DNA of 64,000 bases from Defluviimonas sp. SAOS-178_SWC (GCF_039830135.1 NZ_CP156081.1:3334001-3398000), one strand, 5' to 3'. Shown: positions 1-10,108, counted from the stretch's first letter. Notes: a model not told the origin generated them from the sequence alone. Numbers and translations: made by a program.

Positions 1-506
1 CGGTCGCGGAGGATCGCGCCCGCCTTGCGGTTGAACTCGACATCCGTCGTCGAGGGCATGCCTTCGTCGATCAGGTAGATGTCGAATTCCATCGCGAGCA
101 GGAGGGAGAAGGTGAACCGCGCCTTCATGCCCTGGCTGTAGGTGCCCACCGGCATGTCGAAATATTCCGCGATCCCGCAAAGCCAGCGGCTGAACGCCTC
201 GACATAATCGGGATCGAGCCCGTAGAGCCGCGCGATGAACCGGGCATTCTCGCGCGCCGAGTGCTTCGGCACGACACCGCCCATGAAGCCGAGCGGAAAC
301 GAGACGCGGCAGCCTTTCCGGACGACGCCTTCGTCGGGTTTTTCCAGCCCGGCCATCATGTTGATGATGGTCGTCTTGCCGGTGCCGTTCGGCGCGAGGA
401 TGCCGAGCGAATTACCGAGTTCGACGCGGAACGAGGCACGGTCAAGGATCACCTTGCGCGTCTTGCCCGTCCAGAAGGACTTGCTCACATTCTCGAATTC
501 GAGCAT
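1..506 (-). CDS. kpsT: KpsT-type capsular polysaccharide export ABC ATPase (3' end outside window)
   Basis: This is the ATP-binding subunit of a transporter of the polysaccharide-export class. It would energise export of a capsule or similar glycan across the inner membrane with a KpsM-type permease, which is not in the window. The visible N-terminal ~168 residues begin MLEFENVSKSF. They include a Walker A variant, APNGTGKTT, and the PLGF.GG region and YSQGMKARF signature typical of KpsT/Wzt ATPases, followed by a Walker B ending in LIDEG. ATG at 506 gives the expected family N-terminus. The C-terminus lies beyond base 1, so total length cannot be judged. The family assignment is by recognition; the substrate is unknown. 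Confidence 0.8.
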   Translation of the reverse strand, partial: MLEFENVSKSFWTGKTRKVILDRASFRVELGNSLGILAPNGTGKTTIINMMAGLEKPDEGVVRKGCRVSFPLGFMGGVVPKHSARENARFIARLYGLDPDYVEAFSRWLCGIAEYFDMPVGTYSQGMKARFTFSLLLAMEFDIYLIDEGMPSTTDVEFNRKAGAILRD

Positions 507-636
507 CCGCTTGCCCTGGTGCCGCTCAGCCTCTGTGCAGGTCCATAGAGAACTTCCGTTAACATAGACGCTACATCCGCATTTTGCCGCCATTATGGCG
601 GAACGGCGGGGCAACACACAACGCCATTGCTTGCCC

Positions 637-666
637 GGGCACGGAAAGTCGCGACGTCCCGTGCCC
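637..666 (-). terminator. hairpin downstream of nhaA
   Basis: GGGCACGG and CCGTGCCC form an 8-bp stem 7 nt past the nhaA stop, around a loop that contains the palindrome GACGTC. No T-run follows, so it may act as a 3'-end stabiliser or a weak terminator. The rest of the 507-673 gap is the kpsT upstream region and holds a small CCGCC/GGCGG hairpin near 590. Confidence 0.35.
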
Positions 667-673
667 CGAAGCG

Positions 674-1927
674 CTAGCCGGAGACCTTTTCGACCCGGAA
701 AAGCTTGCCGGCGATGATCGACAGGACCGCCGCGCCGAAGGAGAAGAGCGCGCCCATCTTCGCCGCATCCTGAACCGGCCCGCCCGGGAAGGCGACCGAG
801 GCCACGAAAAGGGCCACGGTGAAGCCGATCGCGGCGACGAAGCCGATCACGACGAGGTCGGAGGTCCGCATACCCTGCGGCAGGCCAAGCTTCATCGGAT
901 GCGCCGCGACCCAGCCGAAGAGGAAGATGCCCACCGGCTTGCCGATGATGAGGCCGAACAGCACGAGCCAGGTCGGCGCGCCGATGGCGCCGAACTCCAC
1001 GCCCGCGTTCAGCAGACCGAAGAAGAACAGGATGATCTCCACCGGGTATTTCAGGTGATGCTCGATCCAGTTCAGAAGATCGGTCAGATATTGCTCCGCC
1101 TCGGCGAAGATGCCGAAGGCGCGGTCCGCATGGGGGATCGTCGGCACGATCGGCAGGAGGCCGAGGGCGGGGTGGATGCCCGCCTCCTGAAATCCGAACC
1201 ACGACAGGCAGCCCGCGATGAGATAGGGCCAGAACGACAGCTTCTGGCGCACCCAGGTCGAGTTCGGACGGACCTGATTGCCCCTGTCCAGGCGGCGCGG
1301 CAGCCAGTTGGCAAGGATAAACACGGCGGCGGCGGCACCGAAGGACAGAAGCAGCCATGCCGGCGCAAGCTCTCCGGTCGGGTAGAAGATCGCGAGGATG
1401 ATGAGGCCCGCCGCGTCGTCGGCGATTGCCAGAAGCAGCAGGAACCGGATCGCCGGGTGGCCGGCGCCGAAGACCATGCGCCCGACGAGATAGGAAAACG
1501 CGATGTCGGTTGCCGTCGGAATCGCCCAGCCACGGCTCACCGTCTCATAGATGCCCAGAACCGCCGCGAGGCCGAGATAGACGGCGATCGGACCGAGCAT
1601 TCCGCCCGCCGTCGCGATGAGGGGTGTCATCGCCTTGCGGCCGCGCAGCGAGCCATTCTCGAGGATGACGGCTTCCCAGACTTCCTTCGCCGCGATCGCG
1701 AAGAACAGCGCCATCAGCACGTCATTGACAAGATAGTGAAGGGTGAGCGTCCGCGTTGCGTGACCGCCTTCCGCATGCAGATGGCCGATCCAGAAATTGT
1801 CGACGATCACGAAGTCGACGAAATGATGATAACTTTCCGCGTCGATATTCGCCCAGACGAGCGCGATCAGCGCGCCGGCGATCAGGAGCAGCGAATAGTT
1901 GGTGACGTAGTTCCAGACGCGATACAT
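674..1927 (-). CDS. nhaA: Na+/H+ antiporter NhaA
   Basis: This inner-membrane antiporter exchanges cytoplasmic Na+ for external protons and so handles sodium and pH homeostasis. The 417-residue product is rich in hydrophobic segments. It carries the family hallmarks: the LVWANI first helix, ATDIAFSYLVGR and the IADDAAGLIILAIFY segment with the paired Asp residues of the ion-binding site. The start is set at the ATG of MYRVWNYVTNYS, which has an AGGGGGGAC ribosome site just upstream; an upstream in-frame ATG at 1984 would add 19 non-conserved residues. It is a single gene, divergent from the glycosylase-family gene at 2044. A perfect inverted repeat lies between the two. Confidence 0.93.
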   Translation of the reverse strand: MYRVWNYVTNYSLLLIAGALIALVWANIDAESYHHFVDFVIVDNFWIGHLHAEGGHATRTLTLHYLVNDVLMALFFAIAAKEVWEAVILENGSLRGRKAMTPLIATAGGMLGPIAVYLGLAAVLGIYETVSRGWAIPTATDIAFSYLVGRMVFGAGHPAIRFLLLLAIADDAAGLIILAIFYPTGELAPAWLLLSFGAAAAVFILANWLPRRLDRGNQVRPNSTWVRQKLSFWPYLIAGCLSWFGFQEAGIHPALGLLPIVPTIPHADRAFGIFAEAEQYLTDLLNWIEHHLKYPVEIILFFFGLLNAGVEFGAIGAPTWLVLFGLIIGKPVGIFLFGWVAAHPMKLGLPQGMRTSDLVVIGFVAAIGFTVALFVASVAFPGGPVQDAAKMGALFSFGAAVLSIIAGKLFRVEKVSG

Positions 1928-1951
1928 GCCGTCCCCCCTGTCGCGTGTTTT

Positions 1952-1970
1952 CGTTTGGATAGTGCAAACG
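1952..1970. promoter_or_regulatory. inverted repeat upstream of nhaA (candidate operator)
   Basis: CGTTTG (1952-1957), a 7-nt spacer and CAAACG (1965-1970) form a perfect 6-bp inverted repeat. It lies 25 bp from the nhaA start, inside the 116-bp divergent gap. The symmetry and position suit a dimeric repressor or activator site. No regulator gene is adjacent, so the binding protein is unknown. Confidence 0.4.
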
Positions 1971-2043
1971 CGGAATCGGGGCAACCCGCGCGCGCCCGGT
2001 CCGGCGATTGCGGCCGCCGGTGTTGCTTTCTAAGATCGCCGCC

Positions 2044-2658
2044 ATGTCCACCCCGCCCCCGCCCTTCCCCGCCGACGAAATCGCTGCCTGCCGCCTTTGC
2101 GCCGGTGACTTCGCCGCGACCGCCACCGCCCACGTCCCCCGGCCCGTCGTCTGGTTCAGGCCGGGTGCCCGCATCCTCATCGCCGGCCAGGCGCCGGGCG
2201 CGCGGGTCCACGAAAGCGGCAAACCCTTCACCGACCCTTCGGGCGACCGGCTGCGGAACTGGCTCGGCCTCGGCGAGGCGGAATTCTACGACCGCGACCG
2301 CGTCGCGATCGTGCCGATGGCGTTTTGCTTTCCGGGCTATGACGCGAAAGGCGCCGACCTTCCGCCGCCGGGGCGGTGTGCCGAACACTGGCGGGCCCGC
2401 GTGATGGAAAGCCTTCCGGGCATCGGGGTCAGCTTCCTTGTCGGCGGCCATGCCCAGCGCTGGCATCTCGGCCCCGCCGCCACGAAAGGCGGTGTGACCG
2501 CGACGGTCGCCCGATGGCGCGACCACGCGCCGCGCGTCTTTCCCTTGCCTCATCCGTCGTGGCGCAATACCGGCTGGCTGAAGCGCAATCCCTGGTTCGA
2601 GGCGGAGCTTCTGCCGGTGGCGCGCGCGCGGCTTCGCGAGGTGATGGATGCAGACTGA
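2044..2658 (+). CDS. uracil-DNA glycosylase family protein
   Basis: The protein (204 aa) belongs to the uracil-DNA-glycosylase fold family, which excises damaged bases, usually uracil, in base-excision repair. Visible features are an N-terminal CRLC pair, the active-site-like loop GQAPGARVHESGKPFTDPSG and a C-terminal PHPSWRN loop that matches the DNA-intercalation motif. The N-terminal cysteines and the family resemble the iron-sulfur UDG groups, but a full four-Cys cluster is not evident. Its true substrate is therefore uncertain. The start is the ATG of MSTPPPPFP. The last 11 bases overlap the next gene, which suggests translational coupling. Confidence 0.8.
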   Translation: MSTPPPPFPADEIAACRLCAGDFAATATAHVPRPVVWFRPGARILIAGQAPGARVHESGKPFTDPSGDRLRNWLGLGEAEFYDRDRVAIVPMAFCFPGYDAKGADLPPPGRCAEHWRARVMESLPGIGVSFLVGGHAQRWHLGPAATKGGVTATVARWRDHAPRVFPLPHPSWRNTGWLKRNPWFEAELLPVARARLREVMDAD

Positions 2659-3439
2659 TCTCGACACGGCCCATGCGGCGATGACGGCGGCGCCCGAGGA
2701 CGGCGCCGCGCGGCTGAGGTTCTACGAGCGGCTCGCGGATGCCGAACTCTTCCTGATGCTGTCCGGCGAGCCCGTCGGAGACGATGTGTCCCCTGCCGTC
2801 TTCGACCTCGAGGACGGACGGTTCGTCCTCGCCTTCGACAGCGAGGAACGGCTTGCCGCCTTCGCCGAGGGGCCGGTGCCCTATGCCGCCCTGCCCGGCC
2901 GCGTCATCGCCCGGACGCTCGTCGGCGAGCGCGTGGGGCTCGGCCTCAACCTCGGCGTGGCGCCTTCGGCCTTCCTGATGCCGGCCGAAGCGCTCGCCTG
3001 GCTCGCCGGCACGCTCGACCACGCGCCGGACGCGGCCGAGGCGCGGCCCGTCGCCTATGGCGCGCCCTCCGGCGTCCCGGACGCACTCCTGCGAGCGCTC
3101 GACGGCAAGCTCGCCCGGCTGGCGGGGCTCGCGGCGCGCGCGCATCTGGTCGCGGTTACCTATGACGGCGGCGCGCAGGGTCATCTTCTGGCGTTCGAAG
3201 GCGCACAGGCCGGCGCCGAGGCGGCGCTCGCCAAGGCGGTGTCGGAGGCGCTGGTCTTTTCCGGGATCGAGGCCGGGGCCGTCGACGTGACCTTCCTTGC
3301 CGCCGGCGATCCCGCGCTCGCGGCGCTGGCGCGGCACGCCCTGACCTTTGACCTGCCGGAGCCGGTACGCGAGACGGCGCAGGTCGTCGCGCCCGCAGCG
3401 CCGGGGATGGACCCGGCACGGCCGCCGAAGCTGCGCTGA
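2648..3439 (+). CDS. SseB-like protein
   Basis: This is a 263-residue soluble protein resembling SseB N-terminal domain proteins, which are common, poorly characterised proteins. It opens with a helical LDTAHAAMTAAPEDGAARLRF segment. Alternating strand and helix patterns follow, including the typical LEDGRFVLAFDSEERLAAF stretch. The start overlaps the upstream glycosylase-family gene by 11 bp, so the two are probably one transcript. No catalytic motif or signal peptide is seen. The C-terminus is Pro- and Ala-rich. Function is not known. Confidence 0.72.
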   Translation: MQTDLDTAHAAMTAAPEDGAARLRFYERLADAELFLMLSGEPVGDDVSPAVFDLEDGRFVLAFDSEERLAAFAEGPVPYAALPGRVIARTLVGERVGLGLNLGVAPSAFLMPAEALAWLAGTLDHAPDAAEARPVAYGAPSGVPDALLRALDGKLARLAGLAARAHLVAVTYDGGAQGHLLAFEGAQAGAEAALAKAVSEALVFSGIEAGAVDVTFLAAGDPALAALARHALTFDLPEPVRETAQVVAPAAPGMDPARPPKLR

Positions 3440-3479
3440 TGTCTCAGCCCTTGGCACCACCAGCCGCGCGACGACGCGC

Positions 3480-4418
3480 TCAGTAGCCTCGGGCGCGGTC
3501 CACGAGGTACAGGAACGGCTCCCCCGCCTCGCCGCGCAGGATGTTCTCGGCGATGACCCGGGCGGCGGTGACGGCGCGGGTGTCCGCGGCGATATGCGGC
3601 GTGACGGTCACCCGGGGATGCGCCCAGTAGGGGTGATCGGGCGGCAGGGGTTCGGTCCGAAACACGTCGAGCGTCGCGTGGCCGATCCGGCCCGCGTCGA
3701 GCGCCGCGAGCAGCGCGGCGTCGTCGATGAGCGCCCCGCGCCCCGGATTGACGATGAACGCCCCCTCGGGCATCAGCGCCAACCGTTCGGCATTGATCAG
3801 GCTGGTCGTGTCGGGCGTGAGCGGCAGGAGCAGGACGATGATCTCGGCCCGCGACAGGACATGCGCCAGCCCCGCCTCGCCGCTGTGGCAATCCACACCC
3901 GCGACCTTCTTCTCGCTGCGGCTCCAGCCCATCACCGGGAAGTTCAGCGCGGCAAGGGCGGTCGCCGCCGCGCGGCCAAGCTCTCCGAGGCCGAGCACGG
4001 CCACCGGACGCTCCCGCGCGATCGGCGGCAGGATGTGGTTCCGCCAGATACCGTCCTGGCCGAGGATATGCGCGTCCATCCCGAGATGGTGGCGCAGCAC
4101 GTGGCCCACGACGTACTCGACCATCCCCTCGGTCAACCCCGGATCGACCATCCGCGCAAGCGGCTGGGTCAGCGTTTTGTTCCCGACGATCCTCTCCACC
4201 CCCGCCCAGAGGTTCAGCACGGCCTTGCAATTCACGAAGGGCGTGAAATCCGTTATGTCGCCGCTTGGCGCGAACACGATGTAGTCGACCGCCGCCGGGT
4301 TCGGCGCGTTGAGACGGATTTCGGCGTCGATCCCGGCTTCGCGGAGAGCTTCGGGCAAGTGCGCCTCGTATTCCGGCCAGAGACGGCGGCCGGCGGCGAA
4401 ATAGACGGATACGGTCAT
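3480..4418 (-). CDS. ghrA: glyoxylate/hydroxypyruvate reductase A family dehydrogenase
   Basis: This NAD(P)H-dependent D-2-hydroxyacid dehydrogenase (312 aa) probably reduces glyoxylate to glycolate or hydroxypyruvate to glycerate. It has the GLGELGRA dinucleotide-binding turn, the NPGRGALIDDAALLAAL segment with the catalytic Arg region, a Glu in FRTEPLP and the catalytic His in TPHIAADT. The GhrA-type N-terminus MTVSVYFAAGR favours this subgroup over formate or phosphoglycerate dehydrogenases. The ATG at 4418 lies 1 nt after the rodA stop, and its GAGGTAAC ribosome site is inside the end of rodA. It is therefore the last cistron of the rod-shape operon, although its reaction has no evident link to cell shape. 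Confidence 0.85.
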   Translation of the reverse strand: MTVSVYFAAGRRLWPEYEAHLPEALREAGIDAEIRLNAPNPAAVDYIVFAPSGDITDFTPFVNCKAVLNLWAGVERIVGNKTLTQPLARMVDPGLTEGMVEYVVGHVLRHHLGMDAHILGQDGIWRNHILPPIARERPVAVLGLGELGRAAATALAALNFPVMGWSRSEKKVAGVDCHSGEAGLAHVLSRAEIIVLLLPLTPDTTSLINAERLALMPEGAFIVNPGRGALIDDAALLAALDAGRIGHATLDVFRTEPLPPDHPYWAHPRVTVTPHIAADTRAVTAARVIAENILRGEAGEPFLYLVDRARGY

Positions 4419-4419
4419 G

Positions 4420-5559
4420 TTACCTCGGTCGGTGGATATGCGCACTCTGCACGAGACCGAAGGCCCCGAGAAGGATGATCATCGCGGTCCCGCCGTAGGA
4501 GACGAGCGGAAGCGGCACGCCGACCACCGGCATCAGGCCCGTGACCATCCCCATGTTGACGGTGAAGAAAAGAAAGAACGTCCCCGCGATGCCGAAGGTG
4601 AGAAGCGCCGAAAAGCGGTCGCGGTTGGCGAGGGCCGAGGTGATGCAGAAGACGAGGATAAGAATGTAGAGCGCGAGGAGGGAAAACGCGCCGACGAACC
4701 CGAACTCCTCCGCCAGCGTCGTAAAGATGAAGTCGGTGTGCTTTTCGGGCAGGAAGTTCAGCCGCGACTGGGTGCCTTGCATGAACCCCTTGCCCGCCCA
4801 GCCGCCCGAACCCAGCGCGATCTGAGCCTGGGTGATGTTGTAGCCCGCGCCCAGCGGGTCGGAGCCGGGGTCGAGGAACGTGTCGATGCGGCGGAACTGG
4901 TAGTCCTCGATCAGCTGCCAGTCGGTGCCACGGCTTTCGAGGACCCCGAAGACGAGGCCGACGACGAGCGCGATCACCGTCCCGAAATACCAAAAGCTCA
5001 CTCCCGCCACGAACATCACGATACCGCCGCCGGCGACAAGAAGGATCGCGGTGCCGAGGTCGGGCTGCTTGAGGACAAGCGCGGTCGGCACGAGGATGAT
5101 CGCGACCGGGATCAGTACCCAGAGCGGGCGCGAGGTCTTCCTGATGTCGAGCCAGTCGTAATAGGCGGCGAGGAACATCACGAGGGCGATCTTCATCAGT
5201 TCCGACGGCTGGATCCGCATCGGGCCAAGCTCCAGCCAGCGCTGTGCGCCCTTGCCCTCCGCCCCGAAGAACTCGACCGCGACGAGCAGGAGAAGCGCGC
5301 CGAGATAGACGGCGGCCGAGACGTTGCGCCAGAACCAGATCGGGACGAAACCGACCATGAGCATGCCCACCATGCCGATGGCGAACCGCTTCATCTGCGG
5401 TTCGGCCCACATGTCCAGCCGTCCGCCGGCGACCGAATAGAGCATCAGGAAGCCGACCGAGGCGGTCGCCGCGAGCAGGAGCACCAAAGGCCAGTTGACA
5501 TAAAGCACCTTCCGCAGCCCGGAGGGCACCGTCTTGACGTTGTACTCAAGATAACTCAT
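4420..5559 (-). CDS. rodA: rod shape-determining SEDS glycosyltransferase RodA
   Basis: RodA is the SEDS-family peptidoglycan polymerase that works with PBP2 in the elongasome to build the cell sidewall from lipid II. The 379-residue protein has about ten hydrophobic helices. SEDS landmarks include GAQRWLELGPMRIQPSELMK, the KQPDLGTAILL segment, the conserved EDYQFRRIDTFLDP loop, KHTDFIF and the C-terminal GVPLPLVSYGGT. ATG at 5559 overlaps the mrdA stop as ATGA, so the two partner enzymes are translationally coupled. Length is as usual for the family. Confidence 0.95.
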   Translation of the reverse strand: MSYLEYNVKTVPSGLRKVLYVNWPLVLLLAATASVGFLMLYSVAGGRLDMWAEPQMKRFAIGMVGMLMVGFVPIWFWRNVSAAVYLGALLLLVAVEFFGAEGKGAQRWLELGPMRIQPSELMKIALVMFLAAYYDWLDIRKTSRPLWVLIPVAIILVPTALVLKQPDLGTAILLVAGGGIVMFVAGVSFWYFGTVIALVVGLVFGVLESRGTDWQLIEDYQFRRIDTFLDPGSDPLGAGYNITQAQIALGSGGWAGKGFMQGTQSRLNFLPEKHTDFIFTTLAEEFGFVGAFSLLALYILILVFCITSALANRDRFSALLTFGIAGTFFLFFTVNMGMVTGLMPVVGVPLPLVSYGGTAMIILLGAFGLVQSAHIHRPR

Positions 5560-7499
5560 GCGCGCGACTTCGTCGTATCTGTGGCACCGGGTTCGATGAG
5601 CTGGAGCTTTTCCCGCTCCGACTTGATCCGGGCGCGCTGGCTTTCAGGGTAGGCCGTGAGCGGCGGGAAACCGTCCGAGAGCGCCTGGAGGACGATGTCG
5701 CGCGCGATCGGCGCGGCTGCGGTGGACCCGCCGCCACCATGCTCGACGACGACGGAAACCGCGACGCGGGGCGCGTCGAAGGGAGCGTAGCTGACGAAAA
5801 GCGCGTGGTCGCGCCGTTCCCAGGGCAGGTCGTCGTTCGATACCACGCCGCGCGCGCGTTCGGCCGCCGTGATGTTGCGGACCTGGCTTGTCCCGGTCTT
5901 GCCGGCCATCCGCATCGCGTCGTCGACGACACGGGATCCATAGGCCGTGCCGCGCCTGGAATTGGACACCGCGAACATGCCGCCGCGCACCGCCCTGAGG
6001 ATGCCGGGTTCGATCCCGAGTTCCGGCGCGTCCGGCACCGCGACTTCCTCCCCGTTGACGGCGCGGAGGAGCCGGGGCTGAACCGCGCGCCCCGAGGCGA
6101 TCCGGGCGCTCATGACCGCGAGCTGGAGCGGCGAGGCGAGGACATAGCCCTGCCCGATGCCGGCGTTCAGCGTGTCGCCGACCAGCCAGTCCTTGCCGTA
6201 TTTCTTGATCTTCCAGTCCCGGTTGGGCGCGAGTCCCTCCGAGATCGCCGACATCGGCAGGTCGAACCGCTCGCCGATCCCGAGGCGCCGCGCCATCGCG
6301 GCGATCTTGTCGATCCCGACCCGCTGGGCCACCTCGTAGTAGAAGACGTCGCAGGACTGTTCGAGGCTTCTGTTCAGGTCCACATGGCCGTGACCTGCGC
6401 GTTTCCAGCAGTGGAACCGCCGGTTTCCGAGCTCGGTGAAGCCGCGGCAATAGACGGTCTCCCCGGTGCCGATGACGCCGGCTTCCAGCGCCGCCAGCGC
6501 CGTCACCATCTTGAAGGTCGATCCCGGCGGATAGGCGCCCTGCACCGATTTGTCCGCGAGCGGGCGGTGATCGTTCTCGGTCAGCGCCCGGTAGTCCGGC
6601 CCGGAGATACCGCGCACGAAGAGGTTGGGGTCGAAACTCGGCGCCGAGCTGATCGCCAGGATGTCGCCCGACTGCACGTCGATCACCACGGCCGCCGCGC
6701 TTTCGCCCCCGAGCCTTGCCTGCACGTAGTTCTGCAGCCGGTGGTCGATGGTGAGTTGCACGTTCGCGCCGGGATCGCCCTCCTTCCGGCCAAGCTCCCG
6801 CATCACGCGCCCGGTCGAGTTCACCTCGATCCGCCGCGTGCCGGCCTTGCCGCGCAGCTCCGCCTCCAGCTTGGCCTCGACGCCGAGCTTGCCGATCTGG
6901 AAGCGCGGGATCTGCAGGAGGGGATCGGGATCCTCCAGTTTCGACAGATCGTAGTCGCTGACCGGGCCGACATAGCCGAGGACATGCGCGAAATCGGGGC
7001 CGAGCGGATAGGCGCGGGACAGCCCCACCTCGGTCGTGACGCCGGGAAGTGCCGGCGCATTCACCGCGACGCGGCTGAAATCCTCCCAGCTCAGCCGGTC
7101 GGCGACGGTGATCGGCAGCGTCGGGCTGCGCCGCTCGATCTCCTTTCGGGTGCGGTCGATATCCTCGTCGGACAGCGGCATCAGCCGGGCGAGCCGCGCC
7201 AGCACCGCGTCGGTATCGCCCGCATCCTCGCGGGTGATGGTGATCCGGTAATTCTGTTCGTTGCCGGCGATCAGCGCGCCGTTGCGATCCAGAATCAGCC
7301 CGCGCGCCGGCGGCAGGAGCCGGATCTTGATCGAGTTCTCCTCGGCAAGCAGCCGGAACTCATCCGCCTGATCGAGTTGCAGGTACCGCATGCGGAACGC
7401 GAGCGTTGTGGCGAAGACGCCCTGCAGCGACGCGAGCAAAAGACCCCGGCGGTTTATGCCGCGGAAGCTTTCCTGGCTGTCACGGGGAGAGCGTCTCAT
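5556..7499 (-). CDS. mrdA: penicillin-binding protein 2 (elongasome transpeptidase)
   Basis: This class B transpeptidase (647 aa) cross-links new peptidoglycan during cell elongation as the partner of RodA. One transmembrane helix lies near residues 19-36. It is followed by the PBP dimerisation region, then the transpeptidase domain with the catalytic S327-T-F-K box in GAYPPGSTFK, an SCD variant of the SxN motif and the KTGTSQ box. ATG at 7499 gives the MRRSPRDSQESFRGINRR cytoplasmic start. Longer in-frame starts run into mreD and are rejected. It overlaps mreD upstream and rodA downstream by ATGA junctions. Confidence 0.95.
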   Translation of the reverse strand: MRRSPRDSQESFRGINRRGLLLASLQGVFATTLAFRMRYLQLDQADEFRLLAEENSIKIRLLPPARGLILDRNGALIAGNEQNYRITITREDAGDTDAVLARLARLMPLSDEDIDRTRKEIERRSPTLPITVADRLSWEDFSRVAVNAPALPGVTTEVGLSRAYPLGPDFAHVLGYVGPVSDYDLSKLEDPDPLLQIPRFQIGKLGVEAKLEAELRGKAGTRRIEVNSTGRVMRELGRKEGDPGANVQLTIDHRLQNYVQARLGGESAAAVVIDVQSGDILAISSAPSFDPNLFVRGISGPDYRALTENDHRPLADKSVQGAYPPGSTFKMVTALAALEAGVIGTGETVYCRGFTELGNRRFHCWKRAGHGHVDLNRSLEQSCDVFYYEVAQRVGIDKIAAMARRLGIGERFDLPMSAISEGLAPNRDWKIKKYGKDWLVGDTLNAGIGQGYVLASPLQLAVMSARIASGRAVQPRLLRAVNGEEVAVPDAPELGIEPGILRAVRGGMFAVSNSRRGTAYGSRVVDDAMRMAGKTGTSQVRNITAAERARGVVSNDDLPWERRDHALFVSYAPFDAPRVAVSVVVEHGGGGSTAAAPIARDIVLQALSDGFPPLTAYPESQRARIKSEREKLQLIEPGATDTTKSRA

Positions 7500-8035
7500 A
7501 GCCTGTGCCCCAATGCATCGACTTCGCCGGGCGCGGCCTTGCGCAGGCGGAAGACGAAGAGAGTGGCCAGCACGACAAGCGGGTAAACGACGATGGTCGC
7601 CAGCATCTGGAGCGCGATCAGGCCAGTCCCCGCCTGCGGCACGAGGAACAGCGCCAGGACAAGCCCGTTCACCACGGTCATCGCGGCGATCAGGGCACCG
7701 ACGATCAGCCATTCGAGCGCGAAGGGGATGCCACGCAGCGTGGCCTCGCGGGAGCGCAGGTATTCCGTGCCGAGAAGCACGATCAGTGTCCAGAGGCCGG
7801 GCGGGCGCATCGCCAGGATATCGTCGAGAAGAAGCACACCGGCAATCAGGAGGGCGGGCACGTAATCCGGCCGGCGCAGCACCCAGACGAGCGTCAGGCA
7901 CAGGATGAGGTCTGGGCCCGGAAACCGCACCGGCACCGCGTTCAGCGGCAGGATGCGGATGAAGAGGATCAGCGCCGCGAGCCCGACGAACAGCAGGCGG
8001 TAGCCGAGGCGGGAGGCGGCAATCGGGTCAACCAT
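7496..8035 (-). CDS. mreD: rod shape-determining protein MreD
   Basis: MreD is a small polytopic inner-membrane protein that links MreC and the peptidoglycan synthases to MreB filaments. The 179-residue sequence has about five hydrophobic helices and the characteristic PGPDLILCLTLVWVLRRPDYVP stretch followed by a DDILAMRPPGLWTL loop. It overlaps mreC by 8 bp and mrdA by 4 bp. The family is weakly conserved, so the assignment rests on the membrane profile, these motifs and the operon position. Confidence 0.9.
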   Translation of the reverse strand: MVDPIAASRLGYRLLFVGLAALILFIRILPLNAVPVRFPGPDLILCLTLVWVLRRPDYVPALLIAGVLLLDDILAMRPPGLWTLIVLLGTEYLRSREATLRGIPFALEWLIVGALIAAMTVVNGLVLALFLVPQAGTGLIALQMLATIVVYPLVVLATLFVFRLRKAAPGEVDALGHRL

Positions 8036-8945
8036 CGCCGGCCCCGCTCTCGACGGCCGACGCAGGCTCCGCGACGGGCTGACCCTCCGGAGGGACGACG
8101 AGCGCGCCGGCCTCCGTGATCTGTTCGGCGGGATGGCTGCGCAGAACGCGGAGGAAACTCAGCCGTTCGTAGTCCGCGGCAAGGCGAACCCGCAGGCGGC
8201 GGTCGGTGCCAAGTTCCACCTGCCCGACGAGAAGCCCCGCCGGAAACACCCCGCCATCGCCGGACGAGATCACGCGGTCGCCGGGGCGCACCTGTTCCGG
8301 TGTTTCGAGAAACTCCACCGGCGGCGCGGGCGAGTTGTCGCCGACAAGCATCGCCTTCTGCCCGGACGGCTGGATCGTCACCGGGATGCGGCTGGAGGCG
8401 TCGGTGAGAAGGATCACTCGCGCGGTGGTCTGGCCGACCCCCGAAATCCGCCCCACGAGGCCGAGCCCGTCCATCGTCGCCCAGCCGTCGACGATGCCGT
8501 CGCGGGAACCGACGTTGAGAAGGACCGACTGCCGGAACGGCGATCCGCTATCGGCAAGAACGACGCCCGAGACCGAGGTCAGCTTCGGATCGAGCCGCAC
8601 CTGATTCTGCGCCAGAAGCTTGGCGTTCTGCTGCTCAAGCTGAACCGCCGCCTCCTTCCAGGCCTTCATCTGCTGCAACTCGCGGCGCAGTTCCTGGTTC
8701 TGTTCGTAGATGCGGGCATAGGACTGAAAGCCCTCGACCATGCCGACGAGCTTCGTCACCGGGATCAGCGCCCAGTCCATGTTCGGAACCACACGGTCGA
8801 TGAAGGCGGCGCGGAAACGCTCGACGCGCGGGCTGTCGATCCGCCAGATCAGGAAGATCGCGGTCAGAAGGACGATGAGCACCGCAATCAGGATGCGGCG
8901 CACCGGTCCCTTGAAATCGGCGTCGGCGTTGCGGTCTCGTGCCAC
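8028..8945 (-). CDS. mreC: rod shape-determining protein MreC
   Basis: MreC is a bitopic protein that activates PBP2-RodA from the periplasm. The 305 residues comprise a short cytoplasmic tail, a transmembrane helix around residues 17-34, a coiled coil (YARIYEQNQELRRELQQMKAW region) and the beta-rich domain containing GVVLADSGSPFRQSVLLNVGSRDGI and the GDRVISSGDGGVFPAGLLVG motif. The C-terminal ~25 residues are a Pro/Ala-rich tail. It sits 34 bp after mreB and overlaps mreD. Confidence 0.94.
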   Translation of the reverse strand: MARDRNADADFKGPVRRILIAVLIVLLTAIFLIWRIDSPRVERFRAAFIDRVVPNMDWALIPVTKLVGMVEGFQSYARIYEQNQELRRELQQMKAWKEAAVQLEQQNAKLLAQNQVRLDPKLTSVSGVVLADSGSPFRQSVLLNVGSRDGIVDGWATMDGLGLVGRISGVGQTTARVILLTDASSRIPVTIQPSGQKAMLVGDNSPAPPVEFLETPEQVRPGDRVISSGDGGVFPAGLLVGQVELGTDRRLRVRLAADYERLSFLRVLRSHPAEQITEAGALVVPPEGQPVAEPASAVESGAGDG

Positions 8946-8979
8946 GGCGGCCTCGCGGTCGGGACGCTGGGCGAAAGGC

Positions 8980-10108
<1,129 letters not shown>

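Noticed and set aside
584..2404. Long plus-strand open frame across nhaA
   Set aside because: It is antisense to nhaA, strongly Arg/Asp/His-rich, and has no recognisable domain; it is a by-product of high GC.
5739..7586. 615-codon plus-strand open frame opposite mrdA
   Set aside because: Antisense to a transpeptidase with STFK and KTG boxes; composition is shadow-like.
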